Shown here: positions 26,884 to 34,944 of the stretch, piece by piece
How the letters are laid out: every line of letters starts with the position of its first letter
Numbering within the stretch: the stretch's first letter is position 1
Origin: Halorubrum sp. CSM-61
GTDB taxonomy: Archaea > Halobacteriota > Halobacteria > Halobacteriales > Haloferacaceae
NCBI RefSeq assembly: GCF_003781945.1
Contig: NZ_RJJW01000003.1
Span: 46,866-110,865 of the forward strand
Direction of reading: 5' to 3'
Length of the DNA: 64,000 nt
Made by a program: the position numbers and the translations under genes
The notes under the pieces: model-generated
Told to the model about the DNA's origin: nothing
Databases searched by the model: none
What the model saw: the letters and a program-made list of their open reading frames with translations, nothing else

Positions 26884-27432
26884 ATGAGCACTCAGAAAGA
26901 GGCCCGTCAACGGTACGGCGACGTCCACGAGAGCGAAGCGCTGCGCATCCCCGAGGAGAAGGCCGAGCAGCTCGTCGACGCGCTCAACTCCGATCTCGCG
27001 GCGACGTACGTCCTCTACCACCAGGTGAAAAAGCACCACTGGCTCGTCGAGGGCGCGGAGTTCCACGACATCCACGAGTACCTCGGCGAGGTCGCCGCGG
27101 ACCTCGAGGAGGGCGCCGACGTGATCGCCGAGCGCGCGCAGGCGCTCGGCGGCGTGCCGCTCTCGGGCGGCGCGAACTACGAGGAGCACGCGCCGGTGAG
27201 CCCCGAGGACGCCGACGCCTACGACATCCGCACCTCGCTGGAGAACGACCTGGAGATCTTCGGCGACATCATCGAGCAGCTCCGCGAGCACGTCCAACTC
27301 GCCAACAACCTCGGCGACTACAACACCGAGGAGCTGCTCCGCGAGATCCTCGAAGGCGTCGAGGAACACGGCCACCACATCGAGCACTACCTGGAGGACG
27401 ACACCCTCGTCACCCAGGGTTCGCTCGAATAG
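26884..27432 (+). CDS. dpsA: DpsA, ferritin-like DNA protection/iron storage protein
   Basis: The 182-residue Dps-family protein would form a dodecamer that oxidises and stores iron. The intersubunit ferroxidase ligands fall where expected: H52, H64, D79 and E83 in HHWLVEGAEFHDIHEY and EEGADVIAERA. The start at 26884 gives the usual haloarchaeal STQKEARQRYG beginning. A T-rich stretch (GTTTCTTTATAAC, 27511-27523) after the gene may terminate transcription. Confidence 0.95.
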   Translation: MSTQKEARQRYGDVHESEALRIPEEKAEQLVDALNSDLAATYVLYHQVKKHHWLVEGAEFHDIHEYLGEVAADLEEGADVIAERAQALGGVPLSGGANYEEHAPVSPEDADAYDIRTSLENDLEIFGDIIEQLREHVQLANNLGDYNTEELLREILEGVEEHGHHIEHYLEDDTLVTQGSLE

Positions 27433-27527
27433 GCGTCGACGGTCTCGCGGTAGCCGACGATCTCCGTCTGCAGCCTCGAACTCTCCCGTTTTCTCACCTA
27501 AAAGCGACGCTGTTTCTTTATAACTGA

Positions 27528-27965
27528 CTACCGCCCGGACTCGTAGAACTCCTCGCGGTACACCCGCCCGAACGCGTTCCGGCGCAGGGTGCTGGCGGCG
27601 GCGTCGGGCTCCTCCTGATACGTCGCCGCGACCACCGTGTCGGCGAAGGGGATCGGGTGCCACACCACGTTGTCGACGTTGTCGGACCCGATCTGAACCA
27701 CGTCGTCCTCCTCGAACGCGCTGTCGGCGAGCCACTCGTCGAACTCCCTCTCCTCGCCGACGTGGACCGCGAGCATCTCGGCGAACGTCGCGTCGCGCGC
27801 GGTCCGGATCACCTCGGGCGTGACCCGCTCGTCGTACTCGTCGGCGTCGAACGACATCGCCTTCGTCGCCTCGCGGACGACGACCTGCGCGACCGGGCCG
27901 ACCTCCTCGTAGCGCTCGAGCGCGTCGGCGCGGGTCTCCGGCGCGAACGTCCCTCTGGTGTGCAT
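27528..27965 (-). CDS. Conserved haloarchaeal protein (DUF5809-like)
   Basis: The 145-residue soluble acidic protein reads RGTFAPETRADALERYEEVGPVAQ at its start, and VVWHPIPFADTVVAATYQEEPD in its second half. I recognise it as a conserved haloarchaeal family (DUF5809, recalled) of unknown function. No catalytic motif is evident. It lies 36 bases downstream of the DUF5810-like gene on the same strand, so the two are probably one operon. Confidence 0.75.
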   Translation of the reverse strand: MHTRGTFAPETRADALERYEEVGPVAQVVVREATKAMSFDADEYDERVTPEVIRTARDATFAEMLAVHVGEEREFDEWLADSAFEEDDVVQIGSDNVDNVVWHPIPFADTVVAATYQEEPDAAASTLRRNAFGRVYREEFYESGR

Positions 27966-28001
27966 ACACGCTCTTGGCCGTCGACTGAAAAGGGCGTTCC
28001 G

Positions 28002-28523
28002 TTACGCGGACGAATCGTCGGGGGCGTCGGGGGCGTCGGAATCGCCGCTGTCGGTTGGGTCGCTCTCGGCGTTCTCTTCGCCTTTGTCGTCCCCGTCGTC
28101 GCCCGCCTCCCGCGCCATCTCGCGGGCCTCGCGGATCGCGTCGGCCACCTCCGGACTGGTCTCGCCGGTCGAGTCGACCCCGCCGGGGGCGCCGCCCGCG
28201 GCGTGACTGTGGCCGCCGTGGCCGTGATCGTGTCCGGCGTGGTCGTGACCGCCCGATCCGACGCCGTCGTGCGCTCCGAGGTCGACGTCGGGGCGTCCGC
28301 GATTGACGGTGTCCTCGAACACCTCGTGGTACTCGGCCGTCTCGGCGTGGGGCGTCACCTCGGCCGCGAGCCCCGCCGGCTCCCGGTCGCTCCAGTCGGA
28401 CACGTGGTCGTCGAGCCACGCCTCGTGGTCGCCGCCGTGTAGCATCGCCGTGAACGCGAGGTGATGCGCGAGGTGTTCGCCGTCGCGCTGGGGCGTCTCG
28501 CAGACGGGGCAGGCGTATCCCAT
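28002..28523 (-). CDS. Conserved haloarchaeal zinc-finger protein with His-rich linker (DUF5810-like)
   Basis: The 173-residue protein begins MGYACPVCETPQ, followed by GEHLAHHLAFTAMLH, making a plausible C2H2-type zinc site. A His/Gly/Asp-rich stretch (about residues 92-112) that could bind metal follows, then an acidic tail. The start at 28523 is the first ATG that gives the CPVC N-terminus. It pairs with the DUF5809-like gene downstream. Function unknown. Confidence 0.75.
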   Translation of the reverse strand: MGYACPVCETPQRDGEHLAHHLAFTAMLHGGDHEAWLDDHVSDWSDREPAGLAAEVTPHAETAEYHEVFEDTVNRGRPDVDLGAHDGVGSGGHDHAGHDHGHGGHSHAAGGAPGGVDSTGETSPEVADAIREAREMAREAGDDGDDKGEENAESDPTDSGDSDAPDAPDDSSA

Positions 28524-28680
28524 ATCGGACGCGGGTACGGTCGTGAGGCGTAAAGCCGCGTCGAACAATTTTGACGACGCCGTTTGCTTATAAGTGGTTG
28601 GCCGACTCGACGACGGTGAAGGCCTCCAAAGCCCCAGCCGCTCGGATACGCGCGGTTGATCGCTGATCGGCGGTACACAC

Positions 28681-28917
28681 CTTCCAAAGCCCCAGCCGTG
28701 AGGCGGGCGCACGCTCGCTGCGCGCTTCAGTCGCTCGCAGGCTCGCTCCTTCTAGTGCTTACGTCGCCTCCGCCCGCCTCACGGCTGCCCCTTTGAGTCC
28801 CACCCCGCACGGCACCCAGCCTCACGCCTCCCCAGCCTCGTCGGCCGGCGCTTATAAGCGCCGGCCGACTCCCTCGCGCGTGCACCTCGCGCCCTTCGGG
28901 CGCTCGGCGGCACGCGC
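28681..28917. repeat. Structured interspersed repeat, copy 1
   Basis: The left flank is CTTCCAAAGCCCCAGCCG (28681-28698). Perfect 17-base inverted arms lie at 28693-28709 and 28771-28787 (CAGCCGTGAGGCGGGCG and its complement). They enclose a 61-base core, followed by CTGCCCCTTTGAGTCCCACC (right flank), a 30-base palindrome at 28840-28869, and a nested hairpin at 28876-28917 whose inner stem GCGCCC has loop TTC. The flanks match copy 2 near 51.8 kb; the core is in the opposite orientation there. Confidence 0.85.
28840..28869. repeat. 30-base perfect palindrome with TATA-like centre (copy 1)
   Basis: The half-site GTCGGCCGGCGCTTA is followed by its exact complement, so CTTATAAG lies at the dyad. 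The same 30 bases occur at 51933-51962. It could be a bidirectional promoter core, a cruciform or a protein site. Confidence 0.8.
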
Positions 28918-28992
28918 CACCGCACCGCGTCGGTGGGTCTGAGTAGTTCGTCGCCGCCTCGCCGCGTGCGCGTTTCGCACCTATAACAGCAA

Positions 28993-29044
28993 CTTTATCA
29001 CTCGCACGGAGCGAATTTCCGGTAAGACTACTCCGTTAGGAGGT
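28993..29044 (+). promoter_or_regulatory. aIF2 gamma promoter and strong Shine-Dalgarno
   Basis: A TATA-like CTTTATCAC (28993-29001) lies upstream, and AGGAGGT (29038-29044) sits seven bases before the GTG start at 29051. The Shine-Dalgarno is unusually good for this mostly leaderless window. It supports the GTG as the true start and predicts a leader of about 25 bases. Confidence 0.6.
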
Positions 29045-29050
29045 CCAACA

Positions 29051-30295
29051 GTGACTGAAGCCAACACACAACCGGAGGTGAACATCGGTCTCGTCGGTCA
29101 CGTCGACCACGGGAAGACGACGCTCGTGCAGGCGTTGTCCGGCTCGTGGACCGACCAGCACAGCGAGGAAATGAAACGCGGCATCTCGATCCGGCTGGGG
29201 TACGCGGACGCGACGTTCCGCCGCTGTCCCGGCGTCGACGCGCCCGAGTGTTACACCGTCGACGAGGAGTGCGAGGACGGCTCCGAGAGCGAGCCGATCC
29301 GGACGGTCTCGTTCGTCGACGCGCCCGGCCACGAGACGCTGATGGCGACGATGCTCTCCGGCGCCTCGATCATGGACGGCGCCGTCTTGGTCGTGAGCGC
29401 GACCGAGGACGTCCCGCAGGCGCAGACGGAGGAGCACCTGATGGCGCTCGACCTCATCGGGATCGAGAACGTCGTCATCGCGCAGAACAAGGTCGACTTA
29501 GTCGACCGCGACCGCGCCGTCGACAACTACCGGCAGATCCAGGAGTTCGTCGAGGGAACCGTCGCGGAGGACGCGCCGATCGTCCCCGTCTCCGCGCAAC
29601 AGGAGGTCAACATGGATCTCCTCATCGACGCGATCGAGTCGGAGATACCCACTCCCGACCGCGACCCGTCCGAACACGCCCGCATGTACGCGGCCCGCTC
29701 GTTCGACATCAACCGCCCGGGCGCGACCGCGGCGGACCTCAAGGGCGGCGTCGTCGGCGGTTCGCTCGTCGCGGGCGAGCTGTCGGTCGGCGACGGGCTG
29801 GAGATCCGACCGGGCCGCGAGGTCGACGAGGAGGGCCAGACGGAGTGGCGCCCCCTCGAGACGACGGTGCGCTCGCTGCAGGCCGGCAGCAACGACGTGG
29901 AGTCCGCCCGGCCGGGCGGACTGCTCGGCGTCGGGACCGGGCTCGACCCGAGCCTGACGAAGGGCGACGCGCTCGCGGGCCAGGTCGCCGGCGAGCCCGG
30001 CACGCTCCCGCCGACGCGAAACGAGTTCGAGATGGAGGTCGACCTCCTCGACCGGGTCGTCGGGAAGGAGGACGACGAGAGCGGCGAGAGCGATATCGAG
30101 GAGATCTCTACCGGCGAGCCGCTGATGCTCACGGTCGGCACCGCGACGACGGTCGGCGCGGTGACGAGCGCGCGCGACGGCGAGTGCGAGGTCAGCCTCA
30201 AGCGCCCGGTCTGCGCCGAGGAGGGCGCACAGATCGCGATCAACCGGCGCGTCGGCGCGCGCTGGCGACTCATCGGCGTCGGGACGCTCTCGTAA
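29051..30295 (+). CDS. eif2g: Translation initiation factor aIF2 subunit gamma
   Basis: The 414-residue GTPase brings initiator tRNA to the ribosome. G motifs are visible: GHVDHGKT (16-23), DAPGHE (G3), NKVD (G4). The zinc-knuckle region (near 60-80) keeps only three cysteines (RRCPG, PECY, EECE) where other archaea have four. C-terminal domains II and III follow, with [19 protein letters not shown] near the end. It starts with GTG behind a strong Shine-Dalgarno. The PIN gene begins two bases after its stop. Confidence 0.96.
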   Translation: MTEANTQPEVNIGLVGHVDHGKTTLVQALSGSWTDQHSEEMKRGISIRLGYADATFRRCPGVDAPECYTVDEECEDGSESEPIRTVSFVDAPGHETLMATMLSGASIMDGAVLVVSATEDVPQAQTEEHLMALDLIGIENVVIAQNKVDLVDRDRAVDNYRQIQEFVEGTVAEDAPIVPVSAQQEVNMDLLIDAIESEIPTPDRDPSEHARMYAARSFDINRPGATAADLKGGVVGGSLVAGELSVGDGLEIRPGREVDEEGQTEWRPLETTVRSLQAGSNDVESARPGGLLGVGTGLDPSLTKGDALAGQVAGEPGTLPPTRNEFEMEVDLLDRVVGKEDDESGESDIEEISTGEPLMLTVGTATTVGAVTSARDGECEVSLKRPVCAEEGAQIAINRRVGARWRLIGVGTLS

Positions 30296-30296
30296 C

Positions 30297-30716
30297 GTGA
30301 CCGACGGAGCCCGCGAGACCGGCGAGGCCGCCCACATCGAGGTCGTCGCGCTCGACGCGAGCGCCCTGATGGCGCCGGTCGAAGCGGACCTGCGGCTGTT
30401 CGAGGAGCTCGATCGGCTCCTCGGCGCCTACGAAGTCGTCGTCCCGACGGCGGTCGTGTCGGAGTTAGATCGGCTGCAGGGCGGGAACGGCGAGGAGGCG
30501 ACCGCGGCGAGCGTGGGCGCGGACCTCGCGACGCGGGCGGAGACGGTGGCAACGGACGAATCGTACGCCGACGACGCGCTGGTCGAGCTGGCCGCCGAGG
30601 GCCGGGTCGACGGCGTCGTCACCAACGATCGACCGCTGGCGAACCGGGTGCTGGAGGCGGGCGCACCAGTAATCGGTTTAAGGGGTCGGAACGCACTGGC
30701 GATAACGGAACCCTAG
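30297..30716 (+). CDS. PIN-domain protein (FCF1/VapC9-like)
   Basis: The 139-residue protein has the PIN-fold acidic residues expected for a metal-dependent ribonuclease: VALDASALM, SELDRL, DDALVELA and VVTNDRPLA. It starts with GTG two bases after aIF2 gamma and precedes Rpo7, a translation/transcription operon setting. That context points to rRNA or RNA processing rather than a toxin, and no antitoxin-like partner is adjacent. Confidence 0.85.
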   Translation: MTDGARETGEAAHIEVVALDASALMAPVEADLRLFEELDRLLGAYEVVVPTAVVSELDRLQGGNGEEATAASVGADLATRAETVATDESYADDALVELAAEGRVDGVVTNDRPLANRVLEAGAPVIGLRGRNALAITEP

Positions 30717-30735
30717 CGGACGCGGACAACCAATC

Positions 30736-31311
30736 ATGTACAAACGAGTTCGACTCAAGGATACGGTCGAGGTGCCGCCGAAACACCTGGCGGACGTCAC
30801 CGACGAGCGGGTGAAAGCCCTGCTGCAGGACAAACTGGAAGGACGAATGGACGAGGACGTTGGGAGCGTCGTGAGCGTCATCGAGGTCCACGACATCGGC
30901 GAGGGCGCGGTGCTCCACAACCGCCCCGGCGTCTACTACGAGGCCGAGTTCGACGCGCTGACCTACGACCCCGACATGCAGGAGGTCGCCGACGGCACCG
31001 TCGTCGAGACGGTCGAGTTCGGCGCCTTCGTCGGGATCGGCCCGGTCGACGGCCTGCTCCACGTCTCGCAGATCACCGACGAGTACCTCACGTTCGACGG
31101 GGCGAACCAGCAGCTCGCCTCCTCGGACTCCGACAAGACCCTCGGCGTCGACGACGCCGTCCGGGTGCGCGTGGTGACCAAGAGCATCGACGAGCGCAAC
31201 CCGCGCGACTCGAAGATCGGGCTCACCGCGAAACAGCCCGGCCTCGGGAAACACGAGTGGCTGGAGGGCCAGCGACTTCACCGCGAACAGACCGGTGAGG
31301 AGGCCGACTGA
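30736..31311 (+). CDS. rpo7: DNA-directed RNA polymerase subunit Rpo7 (E')
   Basis: The 191-residue stalk subunit partners with Rpo4 and binds nascent RNA. The N-terminal YKRVRLKDTVEVPPKH domain is followed by an S1-like C-terminal domain (GAFVGIGPVDGLLHVSQITDEYL). It starts 19 bases after the PIN gene, and its TGA overlaps the Spt4 ATG by one base. That pairing of Rpo7 and Spt4 is widely conserved in archaea. Confidence 0.96.
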   Translation: MYKRVRLKDTVEVPPKHLADVTDERVKALLQDKLEGRMDEDVGSVVSVIEVHDIGEGAVLHNRPGVYYEAEFDALTYDPDMQEVADGTVVETVEFGAFVGIGPVDGLLHVSQITDEYLTFDGANQQLASSDSDKTLGVDDAVRVRVVTKSIDERNPRDSKIGLTAKQPGLGKHEWLEGQRLHREQTGEEAD

Positions 31312-31508
31312 TGGCCGAGGACCGCCTGGCGTGCCGTGAGTGCCACCACGTCAACGACCCCGACTCCCAGACCTGCGAGCACTGCGGGTCGTCGTCTCTC
31401 ACCGAGGACTGGGCGGGCTACGTCATCATCACCCAGCCCGAGGAGAGCCAGATCGCCGAGGAGATGAACGTCACGAAGGCCGGCTCGTACGCGCTGAAGG
31501 TCCGGTAG
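31311..31508 (+). CDS. spt4: Transcription elongation factor Spt4 (formerly RpoE'')
   Basis: The 65-residue zinc protein pairs with Spt5 to promote processive transcription. Two CxxC pairs form the zinc site (CREC at 8-11 and CEHC at 22-25). GYVIITQPEESQIAEEM and the terminal GSYALKVR are family hallmarks. Its start overlaps the rpo7 stop. Confidence 0.96.
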   Translation: MAEDRLACRECHHVNDPDSQTCEHCGSSSLTEDWAGYVIITQPEESQIAEEMNVTKAGSYALKVR

Positions 31509-31581
31509 GGCGGCGGTCGGCTGCGGCGGTTCGCGGGACGGCTCACGGTAGCGGCTCGCGGTTTCGACCACCCACAACCCT

Positions 31582-32160
31582 ATGCTCACACTCCCCGACT
31601 CCCTGCGCGACGCGTTCAAAGAGCCGCTCGGCCCGGTGACCACCGACGCCGACGAACTACTCGCGGACGCGGCGGAGACCCGCGGCGAGCGGGCCGCGCC
31701 CGACGCCCCCGTCATCGCGGTCGGCGACGTGGTCACGTACCACCTGCGGGAGGCGGGCCGCGTTCCCGACGTCGCGCTCATCGACGGGAAGACCGAGCGC
31801 GAGGCGGTCGACCCGGCGATCGAATCCGCGCTCGCGGACGCGGACGACCGACGGATATCGGTGGAGAACCCCGCCGCGTCGCTGTCGCGGGAACTCCTCG
31901 AGGCGCTCTCCGAGGCGCTCTCCGACGTCGATCCGGTCATCATCGAGGTGACGGGCGAGGAGGACCTGGCCGCGCTCCCCGCGATCCTCGCCGCGCCCGA
32001 CGGCGCGAGCGTCGTCTACGGCCAGCCCGGCGAGGGGATGGTCCGCGTCGCGGTCACGCCGGAGTCCCGCGAAGCGGCGCGCGAGCTGTTCGAGGGGCTC
32101 GAGGGCGACGTCGAGGCGGCCTACAAGGCGCTCGGTCGGGTCCCAGACGACGATCGGTGA
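31582..32160 (+). CDS. GTP-dependent dephospho-CoA kinase (DUF359 family)
   Basis: The 192-residue protein has GDVVTYHLREAG, DVALIDGKTERE and VTGEEDLAALPAI, the conserved pieces of the archaeal enzyme that phosphorylates dephospho-CoA using GTP. It acts at the last step of coenzyme A synthesis. It lies 73 bases after spt4, so it may be cotranscribed. Gene order spt4, this kinase, eS24 is common in archaea. Confidence 0.92.
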   Translation: MLTLPDSLRDAFKEPLGPVTTDADELLADAAETRGERAAPDAPVIAVGDVVTYHLREAGRVPDVALIDGKTEREAVDPAIESALADADDRRISVENPAASLSRELLEALSEALSDVDPVIIEVTGEEDLAALPAILAAPDGASVVYGQPGEGMVRVAVTPESREAARELFEGLEGDVEAAYKALGRVPDDDR

Positions 32161-32255
32161 GATCCGGACGGAGACCGGCGAACGCTCGTTGGCGGCGGCA
32201 CCCCCGCTTCGAAATCCTTTTACAGCTTTCGAGGGGATATACGCCTAACTGAACC

Positions 32256-32564
32256 ATGGACGTCGATATCATCTCCGAGGAGGAGAACCCGATGTTGCAC
32301 CGCACGGACATCCGTTTCGAGACGACCCACGAGGAGGCGACGCCCTCCCGTCTGTCGGTCCGCGACTCGCTCGCGGCCAAGCTGGACAAGGCCTCCGAGG
32401 AGGTCGTCGTCCACGAGCTGGACACGAAGTTCGGCATGCGAAAGACGGTCGGCTACGCGAAGGTGTACGACAGCGCGGAGGACGCGCTCGACGTCGAGCA
32501 GGAGCACATGCTCGAACGCAACAAGATCGGCGACGAGGGCGACGCGGACGCCGAGGAAGCCTAA
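32256..32564 (+). CDS. rps24e: 30S ribosomal protein eS24 (S24e)
   Basis: The 102-residue small-subunit protein starts MDVDIISEEENPMLHR, with FETTHEEATPSR and TKFGMRKTVGYAKVYDS, all typical of eS24. A TATA-like TTTTACAGC and a short AT-rich leader lie upstream. The Kae1-Bud32 gene begins 11 bases after its stop. The small eS31 (S27ae) gene that often follows in archaea is not present in this gap. Confidence 0.95.
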   Translation: MDVDIISEEENPMLHRTDIRFETTHEEATPSRLSVRDSLAAKLDKASEEVVVHELDTKFGMRKTVGYAKVYDSAEDALDVEQEHMLERNKIGDEGDADAEEA

Positions 32565-32574
32565 CGCCCGCCGA

Positions 32575-34260
32575 ATGCGCGTTCTCGGCATCGAGGGGAC
32601 CGCCTGGTGTGCGAGCGCCGCCCTCTACGACGCCGAGACCGACTCCGTTCTCATCGAATCGAACCCGTACGAGCCGGACAGCGGCGGCATTCACCCGCGC
32701 GAGGCCGCCGAGCACATGTCCGAGGCGATCCCCGAGGTCGTCGACGCGGTTCTCACGGCGGCCGAGGAGGAACACGGACCGGACGCGCTCGACGCGGTCG
32801 CCTTCTCTCGCGGTCCCGGACTCGGTCCGTGTCTCCGGACCGTCGGCACCGCCGCCCGGTCGCTCGCGGGGGCGCTCGACGTGCCGCTCGTGGGCGTCAA
32901 CCACATGGTCGCACACCTGGAGATCGGTCGCCACCGGTCCGGCTTCGATAACCCGGTGTGTCTGAACGCCTCCGGCGCGAACGCCCACCTGCTCGGCTAC
33001 CACGACGGGCGCTACCGCGTGCTCGGGGAGACGATGGACGCCGGCGTCGGCAACGCGATCGACAAGTTCACCCGTCACGTCGGCTGGGACCACCCCGGCG
33101 GTCCGAAGGTCGAGGCGGCGGCGCGGCGGTACGTCGAGGGGAGCGACGGGCCGGGGGATCTCCTCGATCTCCCGTACGTCGTCAAGGGGATGGACTTCTC
33201 CTTCTCCGGGATCAGCTCCGCCGCCAACGACGCGTCCGACGACGGGGTCCCCGTCGAGGAGATCTGCTTTTCGCTGCAAGAGCACGTGTTCGCGATGTTG
33301 ACGGAGGTCTCGGAGCGCGCCCTCTCGCTGACGGGCGCCGACGAGCTCGTGTTGGGCGGCGGCGTCGCGCAGAACGACCGGCTCCGCGAGATGCTGTCGT
33401 CGATGTGCGCGGCCCGCGGCGCGCGGTTCCACGCCCCGGAGCCGCGCTTCCTCCGCGACAACGCCGGGATGATCGCCGTGTTGGGCGCGAAGATGGCGGC
33501 CGCGGGCGACACGGTCCCCATCCGGGAGTCCGCGATCGACCCGAACTTCCGCCCGGATCAGGTGCCCGTGACGTGGCGGAGCGGGGAGTCGGTCGCTCGG
33601 CGACGCGCTCCCGGTGAGCGCGACGGGACGGGCGCCGACCGTCGAGGCGCCGAGGCGACGGTGGAGGTCGTCGCCGGGGACGGGGGCGACGCCACGGACG
33701 GGGCCGCCGACCGTCGCGTGATCAAGCGCCGCGTCCCGAAGGAGTACCGTCACCCCGAGCTCGATCGAACGCTCAGGCGCGACCGGACCGTCGCGGAGGC
33801 CCGGCTGACGAGCGAGGCCCGCCGAGCGGGGGTACCGGCGCCGCTGGTGTACGACGTCGACGTGCCGAACGCGACGCTGGCACTCCAGTACGTCGGCGAC
33901 CGCGACCTCGCCGCCGCCCTCGACGGGGGGACGGAGCGCGCGGCGTCGGTGGGGCGACACCTCGCGCGGCTCCACGACGCGGGGATCGTTCACGGCGATC
34001 CGACCACGCGGAACGCGCGGGTTGAAACGCGAGACGAAGGCGACCCGCGGACGACTCTCATCGACTTCGGGCTCGCCTACCACACCGGCCACGTCGAGGA
34101 CCACGCGATGGACCTCCACGTGTTCGAGGGGTCCGTCCGCGCGACCGCGGCCGACCCGGACCCGCTGATCGAGGCCTTCGAGGCCGGGTACGCGGCCGTC
34201 GGCGACGACGAGGTCCTCGAACGCCTCCGCGACGTGGAGGGGCGCGGGCGGTACCGGTAA
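32575..34260 (+). CDS. kae1-bud32: Kae1-Bud32 fusion: tRNA threonylcarbamoyladenosine synthase/kinase
   Basis: The 561-residue two-domain protein of the KEOPS complex makes t6A37 in tRNA. Residues 1-330 are Kae1 with metal ligands H110 and H114 in VNHMVAH and the GGGVAQNDRL and LRDNAGMIA segments. A variable linker follows, then the Bud32 kinase-like ATPase with HGDPTTRNARV and LIDFGLAYHT. The fusion is usual in euryarchaea. The C-terminal KGRGRYR-like basic tail of Bud32 is also visible. Confidence 0.96.
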   Translation: MRVLGIEGTAWCASAALYDAETDSVLIESNPYEPDSGGIHPREAAEHMSEAIPEVVDAVLTAAEEEHGPDALDAVAFSRGPGLGPCLRTVGTAARSLAGALDVPLVGVNHMVAHLEIGRHRSGFDNPVCLNASGANAHLLGYHDGRYRVLGETMDAGVGNAIDKFTRHVGWDHPGGPKVEAAARRYVEGSDGPGDLLDLPYVVKGMDFSFSGISSAANDASDDGVPVEEICFSLQEHVFAMLTEVSERALSLTGADELVLGGGVAQNDRLREMLSSMCAARGARFHAPEPRFLRDNAGMIAVLGAKMAAAGDTVPIRESAIDPNFRPDQVPVTWRSGESVARRRAPGERDGTGADRRGAEATVEVVAGDGGDATDGAADRRVIKRRVPKEYRHPELDRTLRRDRTVAEARLTSEARRAGVPAPLVYDVDVPNATLALQYVGDRDLAAALDGGTERAASVGRHLARLHDAGIVHGDPTTRNARVETRDEGDPRTTLIDFGLAYHTGHVEDHAMDLHVFEGSVRATAADPDPLIEAFEAGYAAVGDDEVLERLRDVEGRGRYR

Positions 34261-34322
34261 ACGGCCGGGAGCCGGACCGCGAGGTGCCGCCGGACGACGA
34301 ACGACGCCGACTTGCGCCACGC

Positions 34323-34330
34323 TTTATATG
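34323..34330 (+). promoter_or_regulatory. TATA box of the DUF5808-like gene
   Basis: TTTATATG ends 22 bases before the ATG at 34352. This spacing argues for a leaderless transcript and against the in-frame ATG at 34328, which overlaps the box. Confidence 0.6.
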
Positions 34331-34351
34331 CCCGGCGAGCGATGTGCAGGT

Positions 34352-34645
34352 ATGGCAGACAAACCGTCCTCGGGAGAGATCCTCGGGATCCCGTACAACT
34401 TCGAGCGGCCGAGCCTCGGTCGAATGCTCTCGTCGTACTGGCAGCCCGACAAGGGAATGTTAGTGGAGAAGCCGTTCGGCATCGGATACACGCTGAACCT
34501 CGCGAACTGGCGGTCGTGGATCGTCCTCGCCGTCGCGGGCGGGCTCTACTACCAGCAGACGCAGTCGGCCGGCGCCGCCGACGCGTCCGTCGACGACGTG
34601 GACACGAGCGACGAGCCGGTCGAAGTGATCGTCGACGACGACTGA
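34352..34645 (+). CDS. Conserved haloarchaeal DUF5808-like protein
   Basis: The 97-residue protein contains LGIPYNFERPSLGRMLSSYW and KPFGIGYTLNLANWRSWIVLA, the pattern of the DUF5808 family (assigned from memory), with one hydrophobic segment (WIVLAVAGGLYY). Start choice rests on the TATA spacing. Function unknown. A run of T residues (GGTTTTTCAG, 34702-34711) follows the gene. Confidence 0.75.
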   Translation: MADKPSSGEILGIPYNFERPSLGRMLSSYWQPDKGMLVEKPFGIGYTLNLANWRSWIVLAVAGGLYYQQTQSAGAADASVDDVDTSDEPVEVIVDDD

Positions 34646-34765
34646 GCATCGCCGCCGCCTACCGTCGTCGACGATCGGTTGCCGGAACCGACCGCGGGGA
34701 ATCGGTTTTTCAGACGTGATTTTGAGACGGATTCTTTTAAATACTAGAACGGCGTATCGGAAGTA

Positions 34766-34900
34766 ATGAAAGTCCAGTTCGAGTGTTCGTGCTCGGAGGA
34801 GATCTCCGAGTTCACCCGCGGCGAGACGAGCCGCGGGGTTCACGTCGAATGCGGGAACTGCGGCGCGGTGTACGCGGTGACGATCACGGAACTCGACTAG
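34766..34900 (+). CDS. Small CPxCG-type zinc-ribbon microprotein
   Basis: This 44-residue ORF begins MKVQFECSCSEEISEF and contains CGNCG near residue 29, giving a C-x-C plus CxxC metal site. A TATA-like TTTTAAATA (34735-34743) stands 22 bases upstream, supporting expression as a leaderless mRNA. Haloarchaea carry many such microproteins. Function unknown. Confidence 0.7.
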   Translation: MKVQFECSCSEEISEFTRGETSRGVHVECGNCGAVYAVTITELD

Positions 34901-34944
34901 CAGCGCGGTTCGACCCCCTCTGTCTCCTGAATCGAACGTTCAGG

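Larger units (their letters stand above)
28527..29022. other. Gene-free stretch holding interspersed repeat copy 1
   Basis: No credible gene lies here. It contains the promoter region of the DUF5810-like gene (TATA-like CTTATAAG near 28584), a partial repeat unit (TCCAAAGCCCCAGCCG at 28625), the full structured repeat (28681-28917) and the aIF2 gamma promoter. The GC-rich frames on both strands lack family resemblance. Confidence 0.8.

Noticed and set aside
28681..28800. tRNA-like or known small RNA gene
   Set aside because: The stem is far longer than a tRNA arm, and no T-loop or anticodon-like pattern is present. It was kept only as a structured repeat.
28681..28917. CRISPR array
   Set aside because: There are only inverted, not regularly spaced direct, repeats and no spacers or cas genes.
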